From: Yersinia mollaretii ATCC 43969
Lineage (GTDB): Bacteria; Pseudomonadota; Gammaproteobacteria; Enterobacterales; Enterobacteriaceae
NCBI RefSeq assembly: GCF_013282725.1
Contig: NZ_CP054043.1
Span: 1,674,001 to 1,738,000 of the forward strand
Direction: 5' to 3'
DNA: 64,000 nucleotides
Shown here piece by piece: positions 9,305 to 17,914 of this stretch. Position 1 is the first letter of the stretch. Every line of letters begins with the position of its first letter. The notes beneath the pieces are model-generated. The model made no database searches. It had not been told where the DNA came from and saw only the letters and a list, made by a program, of their open reading frames with translations. The position numbers were made by a program, and so were the translations under genes.

Positions 9305-11400
9305 GCCTCATTTCCTTTTTCCAGCAGAACACGATTTTTCTTCTTGGCCCGGCGCTCTTTCCAAGGCAAATAAAAGAGTTCGAATGCGCAACGGGCAATA
9401 CTACCCAATGAATGTAATGGCCGATCTTGAGGATGGGGATCAGTAATCCATGCATCAGCCCGCGCCAATACAATACGAACTAGCTCGCGGCGCTTATCCA
9501 ACGGGATCTCACCAAACATCAAACGGACAGCCTCTGGCTCCACGTTAATCAACTTAACGGGCAGGCTGACGGCACCTCGGTGTAATAGTAATTCCACCTC
9601 TTCGATTCCTTCCGTCGGGTAATTATCTTTGGTAATTGCCAAACGAACGCCACCCATTGAAAGGTCGAGAGTGTGAGTACGCAGTGATATTCCATTGTCA
9701 TAATGAATAATGGCGGGAACTTGAACATCAATCCGGATCGTTTTACGTGTCTGCCGCGTCTCTCTCGCGACAGAAATAGCAGCCAGTAAGATGATAACGC
9801 TGAAAGTGGCCCACGCCACGTTGAGTGCAATAACATTAGGATTAACGCCAAAGTAATCTGGCATTGCGACCCTAATTAAGCCCCATACAATACCCAGAAA
9901 CATCAGAACGACCGCAATAATATGTGGGCGGACGATATTAAAATCGAAAAAGCTTTTATCGAGGAGATCGCCTTTATCTGTAACGTTAAATTTGCCACGT
10001 TTAGGTGAAATCATCGTGACAATGGTTGGAATAACCAAATGGAATGCCATCACCGTTTCGTAAACCTCACCCCAGAAGGAGTAGCGGAAACGGCCGTTAC
10101 TGCGAGAGTTGATGGCAAGAGACATAATTAAGTGAGGCAGAACGTAAGCGAATATCAACTCTGCTGACGAGGCAATAATGCTCTGGTTAAAGAGCAGATA
10201 GCCGAGTGGGGCGAGTAAAAATATGACCCGTGGCAAACCAAATTGGTAATAGATCATGGCGTTGAGGTAGCACAATCTCTGAGGAAGAGAGAGTCCGCGA
10301 CCTAGCAGGGGATTATCAACCCGGAAAATTTGTGTCATCCCCCGCGCCCAACGAGTTCGTTGGATGACATGCAGTGCTAGACGCTCAGTGGCTAAACCGG
10401 CGGCCAATGGGATAGCAATAAAAGCAGAGTTCCAGCCTAAACGCTGTAATTTCAAGGCAGTATGTGAATCTTCAGTCACCGTTTCTACCGCAAAACCGCC
10501 AATTTCATCCAAGGCACTGCGGCGAATGACCGCGCACGAGCCACAGAAAAATGCGGCATTCCAGTTATCATTTCCTTGCTGAATAGGGCCATAGAAGAGT
10601 GCGCCCTCGTTAGGCACATTACGACCCGTTGATAAATTACGCTCAAATGGATCGGGAGAATAAAAGTAGTGCGGTGTTTGTATCAGCGCGAGGCGTTTGT
10701 CAGCCAGAAAACTGCCTACTGTTGCTTGCAAAAAGCCTCGCGTGGCAACATGGTCGCAGTCGAAAACACAGATTAACTCACCGTGGGTAATTTTCATCGC
10801 ATGATTAAGATTACCTGCTTTGGCATGGCGGTTATCATTACGCGTGATATAACCGACCCCAACATCCGCCGCAAATACGGCGAACTCAGTGCGTTTCCCA
10901 TCATCCAAGACATATATTTTTAATTTTTCTTTCGGATAATCAATGCACTGAGCTGCAAGAATAGTGTCTCGGACCACATCAAGACTTTCATTATAGGTTG
11001 GGATATAAACATCAACGGTTGGCCATAAACTCGTATCTTCGGGAAGGGGTTCAATTGATCTTTTGAGTGGCCAGATTGTCTGCAAATAGCTAAGTGAGAG
11101 GATCACCCAAATATAGAGTTCAGCCGTGTAAAGCAGAATACCCAATATGGTTTCGGTCACTGAGCCAAAATGAAGGGTCTCAGTCGTCCGCCAATAGATA
11201 TATCGAGATGACATCAAGAATGACAATACAGTCATCACAATGGTGACTTTCCTGCTTTTGCTTAAGCCAAGCAAAAAGAAAGCTGCAATGCTGAATATCC
11301 CAAAGATATACTGTTTATTACTGTCCATCGGAGTAACGATAACCAATATAGCAATCGGGAATAACAGTAATAACAGAAGATAAAAATGAATTTTCTTCAT
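9301..11400 (-). CDS. bcsA: Cellulose synthase catalytic subunit BcsA (UDP-forming)
   Basis: A 699-residue inner-membrane GT2 glycosyltransferase that polymerises UDP-glucose. The catalytic motifs are all present: DDG (166-168), DCD (214-216), FFCGS (284-288), TED (309-311) and QRTRW (347-351). Several membrane helices flank the domain. A C-terminal PilZ domain has RQTRKTIR (549-556) and DLSMGG (579-584), the cyclic-di-GMP-binding signature, so the enzyme should need c-di-GMP. It lacks the roughly 150-residue N-terminal extension of E. coli BcsA (872 residues), so it resembles the short type I enzymes. It starts 14 bases after bcsQ. Confidence 0.96.
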   Translation of the reverse strand: MKKIHFYLLLLLLFPIAILVIVTPMDSNKQYIFGIFSIAAFFLLGLSKSRKVTIVMTVLSFLMSSRYIYWRTTETLHFGSVTETILGILLYTAELYIWVILSLSYLQTIWPLKRSIEPLPEDTSLWPTVDVYIPTYNESLDVVRDTILAAQCIDYPKEKLKIYVLDDGKRTEFAVFAADVGVGYITRNDNRHAKAGNLNHAMKITHGELICVFDCDHVATRGFLQATVGSFLADKRLALIQTPHYFYSPDPFERNLSTGRNVPNEGALFYGPIQQGNDNWNAAFFCGSCAVIRRSALDEIGGFAVETVTEDSHTALKLQRLGWNSAFIAIPLAAGLATERLALHVIQRTRWARGMTQIFRVDNPLLGRGLSLPQRLCYLNAMIYYQFGLPRVIFLLAPLGYLLFNQSIIASSAELIFAYVLPHLIMSLAINSRSNGRFRYSFWGEVYETVMAFHLVIPTIVTMISPKRGKFNVTDKGDLLDKSFFDFNIVRPHIIAVVLMFLGIVWGLIRVAMPDYFGVNPNVIALNVAWATFSVIILLAAISVARETRQTRKTIRIDVQVPAIIHYDNGISLRTHTLDLSMGGVRLAITKDNYPTEGIEEVELLLHRGAVSLPVKLINVEPEAVRLMFGEIPLDKRRELVRIVLARADAWITDPHPQDRPLHSLGSIARCAFELFYLPWKERRAKKKNRVLLEKGNEA

Positions 11401-11414
11401 ATTGAATTCAACCG

Positions 11415-12221
11415 CTAATTGTATAAGTCATGTTTAGGTGTCGAGTAAACTTCACCCCCACCGATTGTTATTCCCAAAATGGCAGCAATTTTTTTGCTAA
11501 TAAGCTCAATATCAAATGCTGCCGCTGACACGGGACTGAAATCAATAATAGAACGTTGAGAAGCATTGGCTTCCGGGACACACTCATCCCGATGGATCAT
11601 CCCTAATAACTTATCGCCCAAGCGCTGCTCAAAAAATTGCGATACATCATGGTTAATTTGGCGACGATTATCACTTTGGTTAACCACAAAATAGGTGCCT
11701 ACTTTATTATCTAGCGGTGCGCCAATGAGTTTGCCTTTCTCCACCTGAGGTAGCAGCGATAAAGAGGCGGTGTCGGCTAGCATCACAACCAAATGCATAT
11801 CGGCAATGCCCTGCATGGCTTTTAATGCTGGGCTGGGTCCCGGCGGAAAATCTGCAATGACCACTAATCCGGGATAATTCAAAACTGAATGCAACCCGCG
11901 TTGTAAAAAATGCGGGTCAGAAATTAATTCGTGTTCAAACGCCAGCCGCTTAGCTTCGTCAACATCACCATAAGGCAACACAAAAGTATTGGTGCCAGCC
12001 TTAAGAATAAATTGGCTCCAGTCGGAGGCATGGTCTGATTCAGAGACATAACCGCGCTCATCTGATAACGGCACACCAAAATGCAGGCGCAGCGCATTTT
12101 GTACATCAAAATCAATGACTAAAACTTTGCTACCACTGCGAGCCAGTGAGTGTGCCAAATTGGCGGCAAAAGTTGTTTTACCTACACCACCTTTCGGTGA
12201 ACATATACAAACTAACGGCAT
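11415..12221 (-). CDS. bcsQ: Cellulose biosynthesis ParA/MinD-like ATPase BcsQ
   Basis: A 268-residue SIMIBI-class ATPase. The deviant Walker A motif SPKGGVGKTT lies at residues 8-17 with the signature lysine at 10, and a Walker-B-like VIADFPPG follows near residue 122. In E. coli BcsQ works with BcsR at the pole to assemble and stabilise the synthase complex. The frame looks intact; E. coli K-12 carries a stop in this gene. Its start overlaps the end of the upstream gene by 10 bases. Length fits the family (about 250-270). Confidence 0.9.
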   Translation of the reverse strand: MPLVCICSPKGGVGKTTFAANLAHSLARSGSKVLVIDFDVQNALRLHFGVPLSDERGYVSESDHASDWSQFILKAGTNTFVLPYGDVDEAKRLAFEHELISDPHFLQRGLHSVLNYPGLVVIADFPPGPSPALKAMQGIADMHLVVMLADTASLSLLPQVEKGKLIGAPLDNKVGTYFVVNQSDNRRQINHDVSQFFEQRLGDKLLGMIHRDECVPEANASQRSIIDFSPVSAAAFDIELISKKIAAILGITIGGGEVYSTPKHDLYN

Positions 12222-12775
12222 AAGGCGATGCTCTCTAGCAGAGATTGTAAAGGAATATCCCGTGAGGACTCGGCAAAATCAGCCTGATGCGGTTGAGGCC
12301 ATTTTGGCGAGAAAATATGTTTAAATTCAGTCTTATGATCTGAATCTAACTTATCAGATGATGAGGATAAAATTCGGGTAGCTGGTTTTGATTCAGCCAT
12401 AGGCTGAATGACGGTTGAATGCCCAGAATGTGACTCAGGCGCTGGTGTGATCGGCGCAGGGAAAAGCGACTGCATGATGGCAGGGCGCGCGGTTGTTCTG
12501 GGATTCTGTAACACGTCATTATTGACCGACCGCGATCCACTCATCTTTTGTAGCGCGTCAGGTTCGGCAAACTCAGAGGCTGAAATAGGCTGAGGTGTCG
12601 GTTGTGTTGTCCGACCATTTTCTAGCAGTGAATTGTTCTCTTGCGATGACATCTGTTTTATTAATGCCCATGCAGATCCACTTTTTTGGCTTTCACTCTC
12701 AGATATTTCTTTATAATTAATGTCTTGCATATCTATTTTATCTTTAAACTGCTTAATATCATCATATTTATTCAT
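12212..12775 (-). CDS. BcsO/BcsP-like cellulose biosynthesis accessory protein
   Basis: A 187-residue protein at the head of the operon. Its first 35 residues (YDDIKQFKDKIDMQDINYKEIS) resemble the N-terminus of BcsR (compare LKQAFSLPDIDYADIS in E. coli). The rest is a long proline- and serine-rich, probably disordered tail. This matches the BcsR/BcsP/BcsO group found beside bcsQ, but I cannot say which name fits best. By analogy with BcsR it may bind BcsQ and tune BcsA output or c-di-GMP sensing; that is inference. The ATG at 12775 is preferred because the BcsR-like block follows directly; another ATG lies 8 codons upstream. Neither has a good ribosome binding site. Confidence 0.7.
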   Translation of the reverse strand: MNKYDDIKQFKDKIDMQDINYKEISESESQKSGSAWALIKQMSSQENNSLLENGRTTQPTPQPISASEFAEPDALQKMSGSRSVNNDVLQNPRTTARPAIMQSLFPAPITPAPESHSGHSTVIQPMAESKPATRILSSSSDKLDSDHKTEFKHIFSPKWPQPHQADFAESSRDIPLQSLLESIALCR

Positions 12776-13055
12776 CAGTACGCACCACTTTTGATACAAG
12801 ACGTTTAAAATAAGTTAGGCCATAGCCTATTTTTCTGAGGTTTGCCTAGTAAAAATCTCATACAAACAATAATAGTTCCATAGCTTTATGATTATAATCT
12901 GATTAATACACTGTAATGCCATAAATATAGGGCGATATCACAAATTTTTTAGCATAACGTCAGATAAACTGGATTAACATTTTTTTCGGCGGATCGTGGT
13001 TTTTCTGCTCGCGATGCACAGTGGCGGTGCTAGTCGGCATAGGCATCAGAAAGCA

Positions 13056-13079
13056 AAAAACCAGCGGTTAGGCTGGTTT
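13056..13079 (-). terminator. Terminator hairpin nearly identical to the tRNA-Phe terminator
   Basis: Read leftward, AACCAGC and GCTGGTT form a 7-base-pair stem with a CTAACC loop, followed by TTTTT and GC. The 32 bases at 13048-13079 differ from 24267-24298 at only 2 positions. No stable RNA gene remains just upstream of it. It could serve the leftward Ner-like gene, or be a leftover of a duplicated tRNA flank. Confidence 0.65.
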
Positions 13080-13131
13080 AAGGTTATTGGCAAAGTGCCA
13101 GCGGCAGAGTTGAACGTCGCTGGCGGCAGTT

Positions 13132-13172
13132 CCGCAGGGGAAGTGTCCCGCTTGTAGAGCGAATAACCGAAC
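13132..13172. repeat. Diverged 40-base repeat, copy 1
   Basis: The block beginning CCGCAGGGG and ending GCGAATAACCGAAC matches 24201-24240 at roughly 33 of 40 positions with one gap. Both copies lie within 120 bases of the shared terminator, but the order of the two blocks is swapped between sites. It may be a dispersed Yersinia repeat or a trace of an old rearrangement. Confidence 0.45.
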
Positions 13173-13281
13173 CAAAGACTCGGGTCAACGTCAGGCGATC
13201 ATTGCTCTTCCTTATCGAGTACTTATCCTGAAAACAGTGCAATGAATATTTATTTGTAAATACTGATTAACTTCTCATGTA

Positions 13282-13554
13282 TCAACTATTACTCTTATTT
13301 CTAATTTTCACTTTTCTATCAATTCTCTCCCCAGAAATCTTGTCATAATATCTCGAAGGCCATATTTCCGATGGATGTATACTTAAAAACTCTGCAATTA
13401 TATATTCGCCTTTAGGCCATGGTCTTGTTAATGCATTTGCAAGAGTACATGAACTTAAACCAGAGTTTCGCGAAACAGCGGAGAGAGTAGATCCTTTTTT
13501 TCGGATCGCCGCTATTATATCTGAAGGATGCCAGTCCGGTATTTTATTAATCAT
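13282..13554 (-). CDS. Ner/Nlp (SfsB)-like DNA-binding regulator
   Basis: A 90-residue helix-turn-helix protein of the phage Ner and host Nlp/SfsB family. The hallmark segment is DWHPSDIIAAIRKKGSTLSAVSR (about residues 7-29), followed by a recognition-helix region LSSCTLANALTRPWPKGE and the typical IHPSEIWPSRY ending. The C-terminus is basic (KVKIRNKSNS). Family members act as phage repressors or poorly defined host activators. It is divergent from the LuxR-type gene across a 430-base AT-rich region and may share control elements with it. Its target is unknown; a phage remnant is an alternative, but no other phage gene is visible. Confidence 0.8.
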   Translation of the reverse strand: MINKIPDWHPSDIIAAIRKKGSTLSAVSRNSGLSSCTLANALTRPWPKGEYIIAEFLSIHPSEIWPSRYYDKISGERIDRKVKIRNKSNS

Positions 13555-13986
13555 AGTATTCCCTTTGATGTGATTTATACATGAATGCTATACAAGCATT
13601 AACAAACAACATCATAATACAATGTTGTTTTATGAGCTTATTCTAAATATTATACAGATACGGATAAGCAATAGATGGACACTAAAGTACAATATAGGAC
13701 TGTACCTTAGAATGGATAATTAACTTTAAATAATAGTAAAGTGAAAATGTCAGATTGATTGTTAAACTTCTCCTATGTCAGACCTATGCATATTTAACTG
13801 TGCTATTATTATAAATAATTTGGTGGGCATGTTTTTAAAGAATGCAGAGATAATAGGATGAACATACATTTATTATAATAATCGGAGCAATAAATTAGTC
13901 TGTTATTGTTATTTTTAGGGGGGTGAAATAATTACATTCCATATACTGCAATATGAATGAAAAATTTTTATTAAGGAGGATGAAAA
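13555..13986. other. AT-rich divergent regulatory region
   Basis: 430 bases between the Ner-like and LuxR-type genes, with very low GC. It holds a 29-base imperfect palindrome (13682-13710) and a strong AAGGAGG ribosome binding site near 13974-13980. No gene is seen. Confidence 0.55.
13682..13710. promoter_or_regulatory. Palindromic candidate operator, lux-box-like
   Basis: A 29-base dyad centred at 13696 with arms CTAAAGTACAAT and ACTGTACCTTAG; 11 of 14 positions per arm are self-complementary. GTAC is repeated at 13687-13690 and 13702-13705. LuxR-type receptors bind dyads of about 18-20 bases with this kind of spacing. It lies 280 bases upstream of the orphan LuxR-type gene, so autoregulation or control of the divergent Ner-like gene is plausible. 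Confidence 0.45.
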
Positions 13987-14709
13987 TTGGCTAGGTTATT
14001 TTTCAATAACGAATTAATCAATACTACTATAAAGAAGCAACTTGAACAAAAACTTGAAAAGTATAGGGATATAAAGTATGCATATGCAATAATGAATAAA
14101 AAGAACCCATCTGATTTTGTGGTTATTTCCAATTGGAAGAAATGGTTTGAATTTTATACACAAAACAATTTCCAGTTTACAGACCCTGTTCTTCTCATGG
14201 CCGCACATCGAATTATGCCATTCTCTTGGGATGAGAATATTATACTTAAGTTTCCAAGGTTATTCGATATGGCAAAAGAGTATAATATGATTAATGGATA
14301 TACCTTTGTCCTACACGATCAACATTCAAATTTGGTCGTTCTCTCTCTTAGTGCTGATAAAAATATAGATGTTGAGGAGATAATTGGTGATGATAAAGGT
14401 AATATTCAGTTGCTATTGATGATCACGCACGAAAAAATGACTTCACTTTATAAAGATCTGAATAGTAAGAACAACTATTATAAAATGAATGGAAATGAAA
14501 TTTTTTCAAACCGTGAAAATGAAATTATTTACTGGGCGAGTGTGGGTAAATCCTATCAAGAAATAGCGCTTATTTTAGGAGTAAAACTAACCACAATAAA
14601 AAATCATATGGGGAAAGTAGTTAGAAAGTTAGGAGTAACTAATGCCAAGCATGCTATAAGTATTGCAGTTGAGCTACAACTGATTAGAACGGTTATTCCT
14701 AATATATAG
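13987..14709 (+). CDS. LuxR-type acyl-homoserine-lactone receptor (orphan)
   Basis: A 240-residue quorum-sensing regulator. The N-terminal Autoind_bind domain (about 20-160) keeps the invariant ligand-pocket pattern: tryptophan and tyrosine in NWKKWFEFYTQNN, DP in FTDPV, PFSWDE, and the glycine in MINGYTF. The C-terminal LuxR helix-turn-helix (about 172-235) includes SNRENEIIYWASVGKSYQEI and the recognition helix TIKNHMGKVVRKLGV. It starts with TTG at 13987, placed 7 bases after AAGGAGG; an overlapping ATG at 13980 stops after four codons. No luxI synthase is in the window, so it acts as a solo or with a distant synthase. Its codons are strongly AT-biased compared with the backbone, which suggests transfer. 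Confidence 0.9.
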   Translation: MARLFFNNELINTTIKKQLEQKLEKYRDIKYAYAIMNKKNPSDFVVISNWKKWFEFYTQNNFQFTDPVLLMAAHRIMPFSWDENIILKFPRLFDMAKEYNMINGYTFVLHDQHSNLVVLSLSADKNIDVEEIIGDDKGNIQLLLMITHEKMTSLYKDLNSKNNYYKMNGNEIFSNRENEIIYWASVGKSYQEIALILGVKLTTIKNHMGKVVRKLGVTNAKHAISIAVELQLIRTVIPNI

Positions 14710-15568
14710 AGGTGGCAGCCCAATTAAGCCTATCTTTAAATACATTTTTCCTAAGTAGAAACAATTCACTAGCGAGACCGTCGGTTAAGATTTTATAACT
14801 AACGTCAAATATTTCCATATTTTTATACATTCCATAGCTAAATTAATGTGAGGCCAAGTATTAAAAAATGCGAAGAGTCGCCTCAAGTCTTAATATATAA
14901 AACTCAATAAGTATAATCTTAACCGTATCCATAATAGGTTATACTAACTGAGACTAAAGATCCACCTTGGCTCACAAAGGATGAATTGCAAAATAAATAT
15001 ACCCACTCCCTATGTCCGTATGTGCTATATAAACACGTAGCGGTTATATGTTGCATTACACAAATTTAATTCTCGTTTTTTCTTTATAATGGACGAATAA
15101 ATAGAATAATTCACAAAACGACCTGCTATTTAGGGGAGTAAACTTAGCATTCATCAGAACTTTTTTAGGAATATCAAAACAGATAGTTAATTTTTTACTA
15201 GGGGAAAACGCCTATAGGCTAGGTATTGACCTTATTGGCAGGAGGTAAACGGTGGAAGGTCCGAATGCCGTTGCTCTCTACACGCTACGATCCATTAATG
15301 CCGGAAAATTAGGGGAAACACTTTCATGCTTCCTCTTGTTGTAACTGAATGGAAAATATCCCACAAATGAAATGAATTTAACCTACATACTATTGATGGG
15401 TGAAACTATATTGTAAGGATGGTTATGTCTCAGTTATTTTATTATTAACTATAAATAACTATTTTTAAGGCTATAAATATTCTGGTGCTGACACTTATTT
15501 CTTCGTGTGAGTCGATATGGTATCCCACTTTTAAGATGTTTAAAGTATTTTTAATAAAAGGTCATTTT
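14710..15568. other. Long AT-rich intergenic region upstream of the amine dehydrogenase operon
   Basis: About 860 bases without a supported gene. It must carry the promoter of the amine operon, but I cannot assign -10 and -35 boxes with confidence. A more GC-rich patch around 15240-15340 (GGAGGTAAACGGTGGAAGG onward) differs from its surroundings and could be a gene remnant. No dyad as good as the one at 13682-13710 was found. Confidence 0.45.
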
Positions 15569-16735
15569 ATGAAAAGGAATATTCATCCGCCCTATCTGTT
15601 CGCCATTTTGTTTCCCGTAATACTTATCTCGCCAGCCCTAGCAGAAACACCTTTCAAACCAGAACGAATTAGTGTTGAAAAAGAGCTTAGGTCAGGACCA
15701 AGTCTGTTTGTTATAGATCAAAGCTGGAGCGGCACGAGTAGCATTACTGTACTGTCTGCGGATGATTTGAAAACAAAAGGTAGTATTTCCACTGGCCTTA
15801 TCGCACAGTTCCTTTTGTCAAAGAACAACAAGCAACTCTATACCGCCTCGGTATACCCGAAGCGCATTGTTTGGGGGCCAGTAGAAGCCGTCGTCCAGCA
15901 ATTCGATGTGAAAACTCTGTCATTAACCAAAGAAATACCAACGTCACCGAAGATGGCGCAAGTATCGGCCAGTATTAATAGCTTCAGGTTATCGGCTAAT
16001 GAAAAATATGCTTTTGTGCAAAATGCTACCCCCGCAGCCTCCGTCAATGTCATCGACATCACCAGCGGTAATACGTTGTTGGAAATTCCAACGCCTGGAT
16101 GCTGGGGTATCTATCCTTCTGCTGATGATAATCGCTTCAGCGCGTTATGCGGTGATGGCACTGTTGCCAGCTATCAAATCGCTACCGACCAGAAAGATTA
16201 TAAAGTAACCAAAAGCGACACTATTTTTGACGCGGATAAAGACCCGTTGTTTATCAGCTCACAGCGGGATGGCGATACGCTGATATTTACCTCTTTCAAC
16301 GGCAATATGTATCTGCTGAATGACAAAGAGATAAAAGTGACACTGACCGATAAGTTCAGTTACACCAAAGGAATTAAAAGCCATTGGGTACCAACGGGCT
16401 TTGAAATTCTTGCCTTCAATAAGCCCAATAATCTGATGTTCATCACTATGTCCCCAAATGGTAAGGAAGGTAGCCATAAATATGGCGCAAAAGAGATCTG
16501 GGGAATTGATATGGCCAGCCGCAAGGTAATTACCCGTGTGAAAACTGTCGATACTATTTCGTTGGCCGTTTCACAAACCCAAAAACCAGAACTATTCGCA
16601 CTGAGCGGAGGGGAGGGCGGCTCTGGCGGCACGGTGCTGAAATATATTTTCATCGGTCCTCAATTTACAGGGAAGGTCGTAGGAAAAGCAGCCAGATTAG
16701 GGACATTCAACCAATTTCTGATGGTGGATTATTAG
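15569..16735 (+). CDS. TTQ-dependent amine dehydrogenase, heavy (beta-propeller) subunit, MauB/AauB-like
   Basis: A 388-residue periplasmic protein with a Sec signal peptide (to SPALAE). The mature part shows the repeating blades of the seven-bladed propeller of methylamine/aralkylamine dehydrogenase heavy chains. The best family match is near the end: SHKYGAKEIWGIDMASRKVITR, then VDTISLAVSQTQKPELFALSGG. The start at 15569 is chosen because AAAAGG lies 7 bases upstream and the signal peptide follows; an earlier ATG at 15485 adds 28 residues with no signal character. The heavy chain holds the light chain carrying TTQ and shapes the substrate channel. First gene of the operon; the next begins 1 base after its stop. 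The gene order B-E-D-A followed by a small cytochrome c is that of aralkylamine (aau) clusters, so an aromatic amine substrate is favoured, but this is inference. Confidence 0.87.
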   Translation: MKRNIHPPYLFAILFPVILISPALAETPFKPERISVEKELRSGPSLFVIDQSWSGTSSITVLSADDLKTKGSISTGLIAQFLLSKNNKQLYTASVYPKRIVWGPVEAVVQQFDVKTLSLTKEIPTSPKMAQVSASINSFRLSANEKYAFVQNATPAASVNVIDITSGNTLLEIPTPGCWGIYPSADDNRFSALCGDGTVASYQIATDQKDYKVTKSDTIFDADKDPLFISSQRDGDTLIFTSFNGNMYLLNDKEIKVTLTDKFSYTKGIKSHWVPTGFEILAFNKPNNLMFITMSPNGKEGSHKYGAKEIWGIDMASRKVITRVKTVDTISLAVSQTQKPELFALSGGEGGSGGTVLKYIFIGPQFTGKVVGKAARLGTFNQFLMVDY

Positions 16736-16736
16736 T

Positions 16737-17294
16737 ATGGCTTCCCAACTAATGGCGCTATGTCACTTTATGCTAATAACATTCATCGCTCTGTTATTTA
16801 TTCAAACCGCCTTGCATAAAGGAAGTGATGTACGTCGTTTTTCAGGTTATGTGGCGAATTATCATCATTTGCTACAGCCATTCAGCCTGCCGCTCGCTTA
16901 TCTGCTACTGACATTGGAAATAGCTGCTACCGCGCTGGCAATATTCCCCGCAACATCAGTATTTGGGCAAAGTCTATTCCTCATGCTTTTGGCACTGTAC
17001 ACCTTGATGATGATACTTGGTGTTATCGGTGGTAAACGCGCTATTGACTGCGGTTGCAGTGGCACCCCGATTATGGTGTCGCCGCAAACCGTGGTGCGCA
17101 ACCTTTGCCTGATCATGCTGTGTGTGCTGATGATCGTGCTACCAGCAGTACCTATCAGCCAACCAACACTGACCGCCGCGATTATTGCCGGCTTCATATT
17201 GTGGATGGGATACCTCCTTACCGAACAGTTAATGCGTAATAGCGATCTGATAAATCGTTTCAGATATTCGCTTCATGATCAGGAGGCGCGATGA
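16737..17294 (+). CDS. MauE-like amine dehydrogenase maturation membrane protein
   Basis: A 185-residue inner-membrane protein with four predicted helices (about residues 5-22, 48-70, 75-97, 115-155) of the MauE/DoxX-like family. A conserved DCGCSGTP loop (about 103-110) follows GGKRAI and supplies a cysteine pair. In mau and aau systems MauE works with MauD to deliver and fold the disulphide-rich light chain in the periplasm; the cysteine pair may pass reducing equivalents to MauD. It begins 1 base after mauB and its end overlaps the mauD start (ATGA), so the genes are translationally coupled. Confidence 0.85.
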   Translation: MASQLMALCHFMLITFIALLFIQTALHKGSDVRRFSGYVANYHHLLQPFSLPLAYLLLTLEIAATALAIFPATSVFGQSLFLMLLALYTLMMILGVIGGKRAIDCGCSGTPIMVSPQTVVRNLCLIMLCVLMIVLPAVPISQPTLTAAIIAGFILWMGYLLTEQLMRNSDLINRFRYSLHDQEAR

Positions 17295-17896
17295 ATACCG
17301 TAATTATTTTTGTTCTTGGAATACTTTCCGTTTTAGTTCTCTTATTAATTGTTGCTTTTATTGCCTTATCACGTCAGGTGGGGGTGCTCTTTGAGCGTAT
17401 TACTCCTGTAGGAGCAATGCTAAATAATAATGGTCCTAAGACCGGTGAAATAACGTCAATTTACCGATTACTTTCGCTGAATAACGGTGAGATAACTATT
17501 GGGGGCCAGAAAAATAAGCATCAGTTGGTGCTGTTCATTTCCCCCACCTGCCCGATTTGCAAAGTGTTGTATCCCGTCATTGGCAGTATCAAAAAATCCG
17601 AATCGAAATGGCTTGATATTGTGCTGGCCAGCGACGGTGATGAACAGCAGCATCGTGCGTTTATCGAACAACAGCAGTTGGGTGATATTCCCTATGTATT
17701 ATCACCGGAGTTGGGAATAGCTTGGCAGGTTGCCAAATTACCGTTCGCGGTATTGCTGGACGAGCAGGGAAAAATTATCTCAAAAGGACTGATTAATAAT
17801 CGGGAACAATTAGAAAGTTTATTCAACGCCAAAGAAACCGGCTTCGCTTCCCTGCAAGACTATGCGCAAAAAGGCGCGCTCAACGTCAATCATTAA
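17291..17896 (+). CDS. MauD-like thiol-disulphide oxidoreductase
   Basis: A 201-residue membrane-anchored thioredoxin-fold protein. One N-terminal helix (about 4-26) is followed by a periplasmic domain with the redox motif CPIC at residues 87-90 in LFISPTCPICKVLYP, and a cis-proline region KLPFAVLLDEQG. MauD is required for correct disulphide formation in the light chain of TTQ amine dehydrogenases; without it the light chain is degraded. The light-chain gene follows directly after 18 bases with a GGAG ribosome binding site. Length matches family members (about 200). Confidence 0.9.
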   Translation: MNTVIIFVLGILSVLVLLLIVAFIALSRQVGVLFERITPVGAMLNNNGPKTGEITSIYRLLSLNNGEITIGGQKNKHQLVLFISPTCPICKVLYPVIGSIKKSESKWLDIVLASDGDEQQHRAFIEQQQLGDIPYVLSPELGIAWQVAKLPFAVLLDEQGKIISKGLINNREQLESLFNAKETGFASLQDYAQKGALNVNH

Positions 17897-17914
17897 CGAT
17901 ATTGGAGAACCACG

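Larger units (their letters stand above)
12776..13281. other. Intergenic region upstream of the bcs operon
   Basis: About 500 bases with no credible gene. The left half (to about 13000) is AT-rich and should hold the bcs promoter, although no site could be assigned with confidence. The right half is richer in GC and contains a terminator (13056-13079) and a 41-base block (13132-13172), both resembling sequence beside tRNA-Phe at 24.2-24.3 kb. Confidence 0.6.

Noticed and set aside
11924..12115. Small frames within bcsQ and other bcs genes on both strands
   Set aside because: They overlap well-supported genes and show no independent start signals or domains.
13150..13185. A tRNA fragment suggested by a T-arm-like CGAACCAAAGACTCGGG
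   Set aside because: It matches the tRNA-Phe T arm only in part, and the longer similarity is with the non-tRNA block at 24201-24240. No acceptor stem or anticodon arm can be built.
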